Assembly (NCBI GenBank): GCA_900767825.1
Contig: CAAGAN010000006.1
Location: forward strand, 1 to 64,000
Direction: 5' to 3'
Source of the DNA: Bacilli bacterium
GTDB taxonomy: Bacteria > Bacillota_I > Bacilli_A > RFN20 > CAG-826
Length of the DNA: 64,000 nucleotides
Shown here: positions 36,092 through 45,065 of the stretch, piece after piece
Layout: the number at the start of each line of letters is the position of its first letter
Numbering within the stretch: the first letter of the stretch is position 1
The notes under the pieces: model-generated
Database searches by the model: none
Told to the model about the DNA's origin: nothing
The model's input: the letters and a program-made list of their open reading frames with translations, nothing else
Made by a program: the position numbers and the translations under genes

Positions 36092-37819
36092 ATGAAAAAG
36101 TCTAAAGAAGGGAAGAAAAGTTTATATTGGCTATTTTTTTCTTTGTTTTGTTTTACTTCGGTTTTGATTCTTATTGAATCTTGCCTTCCTTCTTATGTTT
36201 CTTCTATTCAAAGTGATTCGATTGGAGATATAGTCGTAGGTCTAATTAATTCTTGGACTACCCCAAAAGAGAAGACACCTGTATATGCTTCTAATATTTC
36301 TTTTTCTTATCCTCAAGACAAAAATCTTTTACAAGAAAAGGAAGCAATTATAGGTACGACTAAATTAATTAATTACAAACTAGATTTCCCTGAAATAGAT
36401 AAAAAAAGACAAGAGAAGCATTATGATGATTTAAATTGCTTTGTCTCCAAAGGGGATAAAAATGGATTACAGATGATATTTAGTCCAAACTCATCAACTG
36501 GTTCGCTTAGAATTATCCCTTTAAAAGAAGATAATTACGAGATTACTTTTAAATCTAATAATTTCTCCAAATCCATTTCATTTAGTTCAATTGGAAACAA
36601 GGCGATAACTAACGATATGGTTTCTTATTTTGGGGAAGAAGTAATAGAAATTAATGATGGACTGCCTAGCCAAATCAAATATAGCTATTCTTTATTAAAT
36701 AGTTCAAAGAAAGAATATGATTATTCATATTTAATGAGATTCTTTAAGGAATCAAATAATTGTTTCTCTTCTTCTAATGAAGATATATTCAAGATAGACT
36801 GCAATTATATTGTTCCTATTTCAGTTGGTGAAGCTTCTTTATTATTAAACGAAAAAGAAGTATCTAAAATAAAGGTTAATTCAGTTGCGACTTTTGTCTC
36901 TTCGACTCCTATAGTAGAAAGTAAGGATTTACATCCGTTAGATTACGATTTTATTGATGAATGTGGAATTGATTTGCCGTTTGATTATCCTATAACTTAT
37001 TCATCTAGCAATCCTTTAATTGGCAAGGTATTGAATAGCTATTATAAGAAAAATAATGGGGACGTATATGAATTAATTAGGCCAAAAGTATTTGGATATA
37101 GAGATTTAGGAGAAGTAAAAATAACTGGTAGATTTATTGGGGCTAATTCTAGTTTTGATATTAATCTAATCTCAAAAGAATTAAAGGCTACTTCGTTTGA
37201 ATTATCTCCAACCGTCAATAATTCTAAAGTCGATTTTACTAATCATGAATTTGTCGCAGGGGATCTAGTCTATTTAAATCCAATATTCAATCCAAAAAAT
37301 GCTAGCCAAGGCAAGATTCATCTCGAAGGTAATAATATTGAAATATATAATAACGACACCTCTTACCCATCTTTCAAAATAAATAAGGCAGGGGAGATAA
37401 ATATAGTTGTCTCCATGGGCGAATTTAAAAAAGAGCACAAATTAAAATCAATCGAAGCCCCAACCATTACAAAAGAAGATGAAGCAAAAGTCCATTATTC
37501 ACTTAGAAAGATATTAGGCCATTTCCTTTTATTCGGATTTGAAGGCATATTTGCTTCTATTACTTTATATTTATCTTCCTTTAAAACTAAGAAAGACAAA
37601 TATTATATATATCCATGTGTAGTTCTATTCGGCTTCTTTATTGCTTTATTATCTGAATCGTTCCAGGCTATACCTGCATTAAGAAGAGGTCCATCCATAA
37701 TCGACGCTAGCATCGATTATGCAGGTTATTTATCTGGATTTTTACTTGTAACAGTTATATACCTATTGAGCCTATTCATTAGGAAAGTAAATGAAAAAAG
37801 AAAAACTAAGAATATCTGA
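36092..37819 (+). CDS. VanZ-like membrane protein with large external insertion
   Basis: The protein has 575 residues. One membrane helix at ~13-32 is followed by ~430 residues outside the membrane with Ig-like features (ITYSSSNPLIGKVLNSY). Three to four C-terminal helices carry VanZ-like motifs (LGHFLLFGFEG, LLSESFQA, PSIIDASIDYAGYLSG). Normal VanZ proteins are ~150-200 residues with short loops, so the insertion is unusual. VanZ relatives give low-level glycopeptide tolerance; here a surface role is equally possible. The HD-domain gene overlaps its end by 29 bp. Confidence 0.7.
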   Translation: MKKSKEGKKSLYWLFFSLFCFTSVLILIESCLPSYVSSIQSDSIGDIVVGLINSWTTPKEKTPVYASNISFSYPQDKNLLQEKEAIIGTTKLINYKLDFPEIDKKRQEKHYDDLNCFVSKGDKNGLQMIFSPNSSTGSLRIIPLKEDNYEITFKSNNFSKSISFSSIGNKAITNDMVSYFGEEVIEINDGLPSQIKYSYSLLNSSKKEYDYSYLMRFFKESNNCFSSSNEDIFKIDCNYIVPISVGEASLLLNEKEVSKIKVNSVATFVSSTPIVESKDLHPLDYDFIDECGIDLPFDYPITYSSSNPLIGKVLNSYYKKNNGDVYELIRPKVFGYRDLGEVKITGRFIGANSSFDINLISKELKATSFELSPTVNNSKVDFTNHEFVAGDLVYLNPIFNPKNASQGKIHLEGNNIEIYNNDTSYPSFKINKAGEINIVVSMGEFKKEHKLKSIEAPTITKEDEAKVHYSLRKILGHFLLFGFEGIFASITLYLSSFKTKKDKYYIYPCVVLFGFFIALLSESFQAIPALRRGPSIIDASIDYAGYLSGFLLVTVIYLLSLFIRKVNEKRKTKNI

Positions 37820-38318
37820 TTTATCTTCCTTAACCTATGGTAAAGAAGGAGAAGAAAAATATAACGCCCTTGTTGAGATTCTAGGGGAAGAGGTTTTATC
37901 TAACCCAACATACCTAAAGAATAAGGAATTAATTCAACACGGATGCTCTTCTATCTATGAACATTGCCACAATGTTGCGCTTGAATCACTTAAGATTGTG
38001 GCTAGATTTAACATTAAATGCGATATCAAATCATTAGTAAGAGGCGCTCTTCTGCATGATTATTTCCTTTATGATTGGCATGATAAGAAAAATAGATTGC
38101 CCCATCATGCCTATAAACATCCTATATATGCCTTAAGCAATGCCAAAAAGGATTTTGATATCTCTAAAACTGAAGCCAACATTATTGCTTCGCATATGTT
38201 CCCTCTTTGTTTTGTATTGCCTAGATGCAAAGAAGCTTTAATTGTTTCTTTTGCAGACAAGATATCGACTTTAAAAGAAAGAAAACTTTATAAGAAGAAA
38301 TCCAAATTATCTAAGTAA
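37791..38318 (+). CDS. HD-domain phosphohydrolase
   Basis: The protein has 175 residues, with AGGAAAG before an ATG inside the end of the VanZ-like gene. HD-domain ligands are YEHCHNVA, LLHDYFLYDWH (the HD pair), HHAYKHPIYA, and IIASHMFPLC. Family members hydrolyse phosphate esters; the substrate is unknown. The end overlaps the convergent choline-kinase-like gene by 31 bp. Confidence 0.85.
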   Translation: MKKEKLRISDLSSLTYGKEGEEKYNALVEILGEEVLSNPTYLKNKELIQHGCSSIYEHCHNVALESLKIVARFNIKCDIKSLVRGALLHDYFLYDWHDKKNRLPHHAYKHPIYALSNAKKDFDISKTEANIIASHMFPLCFVLPRCKEALIVSFADKISTLKERKLYKKKSKLSK

Positions 38319-39088
38319 TATGCTTTCTTGCTATTTGCAATTTCAAGGAAATTAGTTAAAGAAGTTTCTTTATATCTAGATAAGGCCCAATAATACCAAA
38401 GGATATCTAGAAACGGGATTAATGCATATATGTCCCTTATTTCTTTTTCATCTAAATCGAATTGATCAAGGAAATAGGAAATCATTTCTTTGTTTAAGGC
38501 ATTCTCTTCAATTAGGGATGCCAAATCAAAATAATATGAATTGATTGATGCGAATTCAAAATCAATTAGATAGGCTCTATTTTCGTCTATTAGGATGTTG
38601 CCACTCCAAAGATCATTATGGGAAATGACTTGTTTAGAGGAATTAATTATATTGATTGCCTTTCTTACAATTTGCTTTTCTTCTTTAAATGGAGATTCGA
38701 TATCTTTCTTATAAAAAGATAACCTTTGCATCAAGTTAAATTCATCCTGATTATCAAAAATAGGCAGGTCGTGTAGTTCTTTTATGACATTCGCTACCTT
38801 AATGATGTCTTCTTTATTGTTCTTATCAAATTCTCTACTCTTTATAAATTCTTCAACCTTATTCCCGTTTTCATCAAAATAAAATAAAGTAGGAGCAATT
38901 CTATTTCCTTTTAGGCTTTTATAGATATTAAATTCAGCTTCAGGCAAATTAAAATTTTTATCAACTTCATTGATTATTTTCTTTCTAATCAATAATTCAT
39001 TGGAGGCGTATATTTGATTTGATGTCCCTGTAGTTAATTTACCAAAGGAAGCAGGAGCGTTATCAATTAAGGATTTATAATCATTCAT
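38288..39088 (-). CDS. Choline/ethanolamine kinase-like phosphotransferase
   Basis: The protein has 266 residues. The aminoglycoside-phosphotransferase fold shows KLTTGTSNQIY (N-lobe loop), the catalytic SHNDLWSGNIL (HND...N), and the metal-binding YLIDFEFAS. The DFE form and FDLASLIEEN follow LicA/choline kinases. It would phosphorylate choline or a related alcohol for surface decoration or lipid head groups. It starts in a 4-bp overlap with rqcH. Confidence 0.8.
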   Translation of the reverse strand: MNDYKSLIDNAPASFGKLTTGTSNQIYASNELLIRKKIINEVDKNFNLPEAEFNIYKSLKGNRIAPTLFYFDENGNKVEEFIKSREFDKNNKEDIIKVANVIKELHDLPIFDNQDEFNLMQRLSFYKKDIESPFKEEKQIVRKAINIINSSKQVISHNDLWSGNILIDENRAYLIDFEFASINSYYFDLASLIEENALNKEMISYFLDQFDLDEKEIRDIYALIPFLDILWYYWALSRYKETSLTNFLEIANSKKAYYLDNLDFFL

Positions 39089-40467
39089 AATTTCTTTTTC
39101 CTGTTATTAAATAAAGAAACTGCTAAAGGGGATATCTTTCTAATATAGAATGATTCATAGCTAGATAATTTGACTTCTCCAGGCTTATTTCCTTTTCTTA
39201 TGTCTTTCCTTTTGCAATATATGACTTCCCCAAAATCTAATTTAGAAGAAAGAAGGCTAAGCTCGCAGGCAAGTTCAATTTCTTGCTTGCTAGGATTCTC
39301 CTTTTCTAGAATTAGATGTGACCCATGGTTATCTTTAACATGGAAAAAACCATATTCTTTATTCGGACAATATACGAAAGTCAAAAAATCATTGCTAGAA
39401 GCATTATGTCCAAATGCATATCTAGTCCCCTCGTGTTCAACTATATATGGATATTTTGAGCTAGGGAGTTCAATCTTATTGTCTTTTTTCTTTAGATCGA
39501 GGCTAGAGAAATAGGTAGCTAATCTAGACGCGGATAAAGAAGAAATAAAAGTAATTAGATTAGTAATTTCTTCTAATTCGGCTTGAGTCTTTTCTAGATT
39601 CTCTTTTCCTTTATTTATCTTTTCTTTGCTTTTCTTGCTAGAAGAAAAATAATATTCGGCATTTCTAGCCAAAGATAATTTCTTATCTAGCTTTATTTTC
39701 TTTCCATAATAATCAAATTCGCCTGAGTCTAGGTTTATATTATCCATATTCATGAATATGTAATTCCCGATTTCGGCATCATTAATATGCTTATTCCCAT
39801 CTTCTATATCTTTATTAATCGCGATTAGTTTTCTTTCTAATGATTTTTTCTTGGATTTAATTTGCTTGATGTAGGGCGAATATTTATTTAACAATTTCCT
39901 TTCTTCTTCCTTTGATTCATTATCCAAGCGGAAAGAAAAGAATGAATCTATATCAAAATCCTTTTTATCCTTAATATCCATTGCATTATCTGGAGGATTA
40001 TATAAAGCGCCTCTAGTCAATATCCTTTTACTTTCTAAAGTCGAAGGATTTAAGACCATGATAATATGCTTATCTTTATCTAGGATAAGGAAATTCGGTT
40101 TAGTAGGAATTAATTCGGCGATTAAATAATAGGTTATTTTTTGATATATGGAGTCAATGGTTTCGATTTCAAAGCTTATGATTCGGTCATTATTTACTTG
40201 AGTTATATTTCTAATAATCCCATCAGAAATATTCTTCCTTAGGAAAAAGAAAATCGAAGAAGTAGAAGGGACATTTATTAATTTAGAATCCCCAATATAG
40301 ATAGATGGGTTAGATCCATCAAAAGAGAATACAAGTCTATCTTTCCCTTTTAGGTAATAAGAAAAAGTCTTATCAGAGGCGATAGATAACCTAAATAATT
40401 TGGTTTCTTTTAACCTCGAATTTAATTTAGTTACATAGGAAGAGAATTCATCTAGACGTGGATACAT
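39085..40467 (-). CDS. rqcH: Rqc2/RqcH-like ribosome-quality-control protein (NFACT)
   Basis: The protein has 460 residues, shorter than the ~570 of Bacillus RqcH. NFACT-N features (LVFSFDGSNPSIYI, LIAELIPTKPNFLIL) precede a coiled coil (~200-300), and an NFACT-R end follows (ASSNDFLTFVYC, FHVKDNHGSHLIL, YCKRKDIRKGNKPGEV). RqcH recruits Ala-tRNA to stalled 50S subunits and adds alanine tails. In Bacillus it also lies near gmk. Its promoter faces away from gmk, with TATACT 6 nt before the ATG. Confidence 0.85.
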   Translation of the reverse strand: MYPRLDEFSSYVTKLNSRLKETKLFRLSIASDKTFSYYLKGKDRLVFSFDGSNPSIYIGDSKLINVPSTSSIFFFLRKNISDGIIRNITQVNNDRIISFEIETIDSIYQKITYYLIAELIPTKPNFLILDKDKHIIMVLNPSTLESKRILTRGALYNPPDNAMDIKDKKDFDIDSFFSFRLDNESKEEERKLLNKYSPYIKQIKSKKKSLERKLIAINKDIEDGNKHINDAEIGNYIFMNMDNINLDSGEFDYYGKKIKLDKKLSLARNAEYYFSSSKKSKEKINKGKENLEKTQAELEEITNLITFISSLSASRLATYFSSLDLKKKDNKIELPSSKYPYIVEHEGTRYAFGHNASSNDFLTFVYCPNKEYGFFHVKDNHGSHLILEKENPSKQEIELACELSLLSSKLDFGEVIYCKRKDIRKGNKPGEVKLSSYESFYIRKISPLAVSLFNNRKKKL

Positions 40468-40473
40468 GGGTTA

Positions 40474-40482
40474 AGTATATCA
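40474..40482 (-). promoter_or_regulatory. Extended -10 of a probable leaderless rqcH transcript
   Basis: On the minus strand TGATATACT (TGn plus TATACT) is followed by 6 nt and then ATG 40467. No Shine-Dalgarno site. Confidence 0.55.
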
Positions 40483-40567
40483 TTTTGGATTGTCTTATAA
40501 ATCAATAGAAAACAAAAAATACCTGCTTTTTTATAGTAAAAATTAACCATATATAGCCCTAGTCTAG

Positions 40568-40596
40568 TTGATTTAGCCATTTTAGGTTGCTAATAT
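40568..40596 (+). promoter_or_regulatory. Promoter of gmk
   Basis: TTGATT (40568-40573), 17-bp spacer, TAATAT (40591-40596). The expected start is 40603-40604, leaving a leader of only ~4 nt before ATG 40608. Confidence 0.65.
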
Positions 40597-40607
40597 TTAC
40601 CTATTAT

Positions 40608-41180
40608 ATGAAAAAAGGCTTGCTATTTATCTTATCTGGTCCATCTGGAGTCGGAAAAGGGACAATTAGGAAAGAACTTATGAAAGATAAGTCTCTTAAT
40701 CTTTATTATAGCGTCTCCATGACTACTAGGCCAATTAGACCACATGAAGAAGAAGGCAAGGACTATTATTTTGTTAGCAAAGAAGAATTCCAAAGGAACC
40801 TAGATAATGATAACCTTCTTGAACACGCTACTTTTGTTGGGAATAGCTATGGCACCCCTAAGGATAAAGTCGAGCAACAATTAGAAGAAGGGAAGAATGT
40901 CCTTCTTGAAATTGATGTACAGGGTACCTTAAAAGTATTAGAAAAAGTAAAAGACTGCGTTTCTATTTTCCTTTTGCCTCCTTCTTTTAAATCTTTAGAA
41001 GAAAGAATAAAAGGCAGATCAACTGAAACTGAAGAAGTAATAAAGAAAAGGTTAGCAAAGGCAAAAGGGGAAATGGAGCTAGCCCATTACTATAAATACC
41101 AAGTACTTAATGATGAAGTTTCTAGGGCTACAAATGAAATTTTATCCATTATGAAAAAAGAAATGGAATTAAAGGCATAA
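40608..41180 (+). CDS. gmk: Guanylate kinase
   Basis: The protein has 190 residues from ATG 40608; an upstream in-frame start would read through the promoter. P-loop SGPSGVGKGTI at the N-terminus, GMP-binding SVSMTTRPIRPHEEEGKDYY, and the lid region (SLEERIKGRSTETEEVIKKR). It converts GMP to GDP with ATP. There is no ribosome site and the leader is very short. The stop codon lies in the loop of its own terminator. The order rqcH, gmk, priA is the common one in Bacillota, but rpoZ and coaBC are absent. Confidence 0.97.
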   Translation: MKKGLLFILSGPSGVGKGTIRKELMKDKSLNLYYSVSMTTRPIRPHEEEGKDYYFVSKEEFQRNLDNDNLLEHATFVGNSYGTPKDKVEQQLEEGKNVLLEIDVQGTLKVLEKVKDCVSIFLLPPSFKSLEERIKGRSTETEEVIKKRLAKAKGEMELAHYYKYQVLNDEVSRATNEILSIMKKEMELKA

Positions 41181-41191
41181 CGCCTTTTTTT
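41171..41191 (+). terminator. Terminator of gmk overlapping its stop codon
   Basis: AAAGGC, loop ATAAC (containing the stop TAA), GCCTTT and a T-run to 41191. It is only 20 bp from the priA ATG. Confidence 0.8.
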
Positions 41192-41195
41192 CTTA

Positions 41196-41204
41196 TGTTA
41201 TAAT
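41196..41204 (+). promoter_or_regulatory. Extended -10 of a probable leaderless priA transcript
   Basis: TGTTATAAT (TGn plus consensus TATAAT) is followed by 6 nt and then ATG 41211; no Shine-Dalgarno site. Confidence 0.65.
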
Positions 41205-41210
41205 TTTTAT

Positions 41211-43409
41211 ATGCAAGTCATTTCTGTTTTTATCGAACATTCAATATTCGCTTTGTCGAAGACTTTCGATTACCTTGCTTCTTCTTCGCTAAACATCAAG
41301 CCCCTTTCTAGGGTTTTAGTTAGATTTGGCAAGCAAGAAAAGACAGTTGGATTCGTAATGAGTGTTTCTTCTACCTCTTTAACTAAAGAAGAACTAGATA
41401 ACCAAACAGGTATTAATCATTCCTATATTATTGAATTAATTGACAAGGAACCTTTAATTGACGAAAATCTTCTTGAATTAGCAAAGAAGGCATCTACATA
41501 TTATCTATGTCCGTTGATTAGCATTTTGAAGGCTATGTTACCTTCGTCTTTAAAACCATCCTATTCTGCCTTAAAAGGTCCAAAGATTGCCTATGATAAA
41601 TATGTTTATATTGCTAAAGATGATGAAACGGACTTAACCCCAAAGCAAATCGAAGCTTTTAGATTAGTAAAAGAAAATGTGGAAGTATTAAAAAAAGAAG
41701 CAGGTTCAGTTTCTATAGTTAATGCCCTTATTGGAAAAGGAATATTTGCGACTAAATTAAAAGAAAAAAATAGACTTAAATTAGATGAAATTAAATCTAC
41801 CCTCCCCCCGATTTTGAACTATGAGCAAAAAGAGGCAATGGAAGGGATTTATAATTCCCCTAAACCCATTAATCTATTACAGGGGGTCACTGGTTCAGGA
41901 AAAACAGAGGTTTATCTTCAACTCTCTTCTTTATATCTAAAAGAAGGCAAGGGAGTAATTATGTTAGTCCCTGAAATATCTTTAACCCCTAGAATGGTTA
42001 ATTTCTTTAAATCTAGGTTCGGGGATGGGGTTGCTATTCTCCATAGCGGACTAACAAACGGAGAGAAATATGATGAATATAGAAGGATCAAAAATGGGGA
42101 GGCTAATATAGTAGTAGGTGCTAGAAGTGCGATTTTCGCTCCAATAAAAAACCTTGGGCTAATCATATTAGATGAAGAACATGTTTCTTCCTATAAGCAA
42201 GATACACCCCCTTATTATTCTGCTAGAACCATTGCCTTAATTAGGGCTAGGCTAGAGAATGCAAAAGTAGTATTAGGAAGCGCTACCCCAAATATAGAAA
42301 CAAAAGCCAAAGCCGAAAAAGGCACATATGGGTATTTCGAATTAAAGAAAAGATATAACGAGCTCCCTCTCCCTAAGGTTTCTATTATTGATTTATCTAG
42401 AAAAGGAGCCCTAGTTCCTAATGCCCCAATATTTTCAAAAGATTTGCTAGAAAAGATAAAACAAAGAGTAGCTAACAAAGAGCAAATAATGCTTCTAATT
42501 AACAAACGGGGTTATTCTTCTTATTTGACTTGTGCTAGTTGCGGACATGTTTTTACTTGTCCAAATTGCAACTGTAATTTGACTTACCATAAGACTGATT
42601 CAATGCTTAAATGCCATCATTGCGGCTTTGTTCTTCCTTATCCAGAAACTTGTCCAGTATGTAATTCCCCTAAAATAAGAAGAGTTGGCTTTGGAACTGA
42701 AAGAGTAGAAAAAGTACTAAAGGAAAATATTCCTGAAATTAGAATTGCTAGATTAGATACCGATATTACTAAAATAAGAAATAACCTAAACAAGACATTG
42801 GAAAGTTTTAAGCAAGGGGAATTTGATTGTCTAGTCGGAACCCAAATGATTGCAAAAGGCCATGATTTCCCTAATGTTACTTTAGTTGGAGTCATGTTGG
42901 CGGATATTGGTTTATCTTTGCCTAGCTATACTTCTAGCGAAGATTGCTTTAATCTTATCGCCCAGGTTTGCGGCAGGGCTGGAAGAGGAGAAAAAGTAGG
43001 GGAAGCAGTCATCCAAACATATAATCCAACAAATTATGCGATTAATTTAGGTTGCAAGCAGGATTATTATTTTTTTTACCGTAAGGAAATGGAAGCAAGG
43101 CGAATTGGGAAATATCCTCCATATTGCCATCTTATCTGCCTTATCTTTTCTTCAAAAGATGAAGAGAAACTAAATATGTCGGTTAGGCAAGTAAAACAAT
43201 CAATTGATGATAAAAAGTTTGATTCGGTGGTTACTATTGGACCTTTAATCCCATTTATAAATAGAAATGGTGATATCTATAAAAAGGAACTTTTGATTAA
43301 ATTTGGAAAGTCCGATGAGATAAAAAAATATATCTATGACCTTCTTTTACTATTATCTGGAAAGGGTGGAGTAAAGATTTCTAGCGACGTCGATCCGATT
43401 TCCTATTGA
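41211..43409 (+). CDS. priA: Primosomal replication-restart helicase PriA
   Basis: The protein has 732 residues. N-terminal DNA-binding domain, then Walker A GVTGSGKTEVYLQL (~225), LILDEEH (DEEH box), GSATPNIE, and the zinc-binding Cys region (CASCGHVFTCPNCNC ... CHHCGFVLPYPETCPVC), followed by the C-terminal helicase lobe (GTQMIAKGHDFPNV, QVCGRAGRG). All motifs are intact. It reloads the replisome at stalled forks. Its start codon is 6 nt after a consensus extended -10. Confidence 0.97.
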   Translation: MQVISVFIEHSIFALSKTFDYLASSSLNIKPLSRVLVRFGKQEKTVGFVMSVSSTSLTKEELDNQTGINHSYIIELIDKEPLIDENLLELAKKASTYYLCPLISILKAMLPSSLKPSYSALKGPKIAYDKYVYIAKDDETDLTPKQIEAFRLVKENVEVLKKEAGSVSIVNALIGKGIFATKLKEKNRLKLDEIKSTLPPILNYEQKEAMEGIYNSPKPINLLQGVTGSGKTEVYLQLSSLYLKEGKGVIMLVPEISLTPRMVNFFKSRFGDGVAILHSGLTNGEKYDEYRRIKNGEANIVVGARSAIFAPIKNLGLIILDEEHVSSYKQDTPPYYSARTIALIRARLENAKVVLGSATPNIETKAKAEKGTYGYFELKKRYNELPLPKVSIIDLSRKGALVPNAPIFSKDLLEKIKQRVANKEQIMLLINKRGYSSYLTCASCGHVFTCPNCNCNLTYHKTDSMLKCHHCGFVLPYPETCPVCNSPKIRRVGFGTERVEKVLKENIPEIRIARLDTDITKIRNNLNKTLESFKQGEFDCLVGTQMIAKGHDFPNVTLVGVMLADIGLSLPSYTSSEDCFNLIAQVCGRAGRGEKVGEAVIQTYNPTNYAINLGCKQDYYFFYRKEMEARRIGKYPPYCHLICLIFSSKDEEKLNMSVRQVKQSIDDKKFDSVVTIGPLIPFINRNGDIYKKELLIKFGKSDEIKKYIYDLLLLLSGKGGVKISSDVDPISY

Positions 43410-43459
43410 TGGATAAGCGATATTTGAAAAAATAATTAGCGTCTTCTCTTTTTAACTTT

Positions 43460-43495
43460 CATATGGCAATGAAAATTTCCATATGCTATCATATG
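43460..43495 (+). promoter_or_regulatory. CATATG-type inverted repeats upstream of the toxin-antitoxin pair
   Basis: CATATGG (43460-43466) and CCATATG (43479-43485) are inverted across 12 bp, and another CATATG is at 43490-43495. They lie ~20-50 bp before the RHH-containing antitoxin gene, a typical place for autoregulation. Confidence 0.45.
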
Positions 43496-43515
43496 TTTGC
43501 CAGGAGAACTAATAC

Positions 43516-43971
43516 ATGCCTTTTAATCAAAAAGAATATGTCGGAAATTATAATAAAAACAATTATAAAATGTTTCCTTTTCGCGTGCGCAAAGATGATA
43601 AAAGAGTAATCGATAAATTAGCAAATGTTCCCAGTATGAATAAATATATTTATTCTTTAATCGACAATGATATCAATCCAAGTATTTTAACCATTAAACA
43701 AATTAAAGATAAAATTTTACCTATTTTATCAAAGCACAACATCCGTGAAGTTTATTTGTTTGGCAGTTATGCAAGAGGCGAAGCAAAGAATACAAGCGAT
43801 ATCGATATTTATTGTGAGCCCGGTGAAATTAAAACATTCATTGATCAAGGCTTTTTGGAAGATGAATTAGTGGAAGCCCTCGGAAAAGAAGTTGATATTA
43901 TTTTTATAGGTTCTAGAATGGATGACTTTTTTAGAAAGCAACTGGAAGGAGACAAGATTAGATTATGTTAA
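43516..43971 (+). CDS. MntA-type nucleotidyltransferase antitoxin with N-terminal RHH-like domain
   Basis: The protein has 151 residues, with AGGAGA ~9 nt before ATG. Residues ~85-105 carry the minimal nucleotidyltransferase site: FGSYARGEAKNTSDIDIY, GS plus 10 residues plus DxD, exactly the GSX10DXD of MntA antitoxins, which add AMP to the HepT toxin. Unlike plain MntA (~100-140 aa) it begins with ~50 residues (YKMFPFRVRKDDKRVIDKLA, MNKYIYSLIDND) resembling a ribbon-helix-helix DNA-binding domain, probably for autoregulation. The toxin gene overlaps its end by 7 bp. Confidence 0.85.
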   Translation: MPFNQKEYVGNYNKNNYKMFPFRVRKDDKRVIDKLANVPSMNKYIYSLIDNDINPSILTIKQIKDKILPILSKHNIREVYLFGSYARGEAKNTSDIDIYCEPGEIKTFIDQGFLEDELVEALGKEVDIIFIGSRMDDFFRKQLEGDKIRLC

Positions 43972-44309
43972 CAATTAAAGAACAAGGCTTGTTGATGAGC
44001 ATTATTAAGCATTGCAAAAAAATAAATGAAAAAATGAATGGTCTAACAAGAGAACAATTTGATAATGATGAAGATGTTTTTCAAATAATTTGTTTTAATC
44101 TTCTTCAAATTGGAGAACTTGCAAAGAGCTTCGAGCCAACTTTTATTGCAAAATATAATGGTGCTCCGTGGCGACAAATTAAAGGAATGAGAGACAAAGT
44201 GGCTCATGCATATGGCGCAATTGACATGGATAGGGTTTGGGATACTGCTTTAAATGACATTAATCCGTTAATGGGCTATTGCAGAAAAATTCTAAATGAT
44301 AATCAATAA
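43965..44309 (+). CDS. HepT-type HEPN toxin
   Basis: The protein has 114 helical residues. The HEPN active site RDKVAHAY at ~80 gives RX4HXY, the RNase motif of HepT, whose Tyr is the AMPylation target of MntA. The context WRQIKGMRDKVAHAYGAID is typical. It cleaves RNA when not silenced. The start overlaps the MNT gene. The pair sits between priA and the rsmB-rlmN-prpC-prkC run, where coaBC/def/fmt are found in many Bacillota. Confidence 0.88.
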   Translation: MLTIKEQGLLMSIIKHCKKINEKMNGLTREQFDNDEDVFQIICFNLLQIGELAKSFEPTFIAKYNGAPWRQIKGMRDKVAHAYGAIDMDRVWDTALNDINPLMGYCRKILNDNQ

Positions 44310-44497
44310 AATTGTGTTATCGTAGTTCATAACCGTTATTTAAGTTGGTAAACAGGATAGAAAAGGCCTGAACACTGCCAAAATCCAATTTTAGCTTGAA
44401 ATTTAAAGATAATTAAAGACAGAAAGACCAATTTTTAAATAACCTTATACCATTAAACCCAATTCTAGTGTTATACTTATCTTCCGTAGGAAGAATT

Positions 44498-45052
44498 ATG
44501 ATTACAATTAGTTTTCTTGGTTTAGATCAATTTGTCGTAGGCCATTACTCAAAAGACCATACGAAAGCCCTAGCTAGCTTATTCGAGACTAGTGAGGACG
44601 ACATTAATTTTTATGCACCTAATTCAATGGTTTTCCATAATGGTGCCGAACAAACTAGCTGGAATTTGATAGTCGTTGTAAAAGCCCCAATCAAATTCAA
44701 GCCACTAGAAAAGAATGTTGCCAAATACTTATTAGACACCCTTTCTTTATTTTCAATCAATATCGAATTGGAATTTGAATATTATGATTCAAGTTCGCGT
44801 TACGAAAAGATAAACAAGGATTATCCTCGCTACATCAAAGAAGAAAACATCAAGGAAGTAGATGTTACCTTCGACCATGATGAAGATAATTGCGAGGACG
44901 AGGAATGCTCTTGCCATCATCATGATGAAAATGAGCCAAATCCATCAGATAGGGCCGATTTAGATTATGATGACCCTAACCAAATCTATCTGGGCAATGC
45001 CTTTGAAGGATTTGAAGAAAAACTAGAAAAAGCAAAGAAAGAGAATAAATAA
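44498..45052 (+). CDS. Conserved hypothetical with acidic, His/Cys-rich tail
   Basis: The protein has 184 residues from ATG 44498, chosen because AGGAAG precedes it and TATACT lies a normal distance upstream. The N-terminal ~110 residues look like one alpha/beta domain (ITISFLGLDQFVVGHYS, WNLIVVVKAPIKFKPLE, NIELEFEYY). The tail is acidic with DEDNCEDEECSCHHHDENE, a probable metal-binding cluster. I do not recognise the family. It precedes the rsmB-like gene by 13 bp, so it is likely co-transcribed with that translation-related operon. Confidence 0.7.
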   Translation: MITISFLGLDQFVVGHYSKDHTKALASLFETSEDDINFYAPNSMVFHNGAEQTSWNLIVVVKAPIKFKPLEKNVAKYLLDTLSLFSINIELEFEYYDSSSRYEKINKDYPRYIKEENIKEVDVTFDHDEDNCEDEECSCHHHDENEPNPSDRADLDYDDPNQIYLGNAFEGFEEKLEKAKKENK

Positions 45053-45065
45053 GCAAGGAGAAGAT

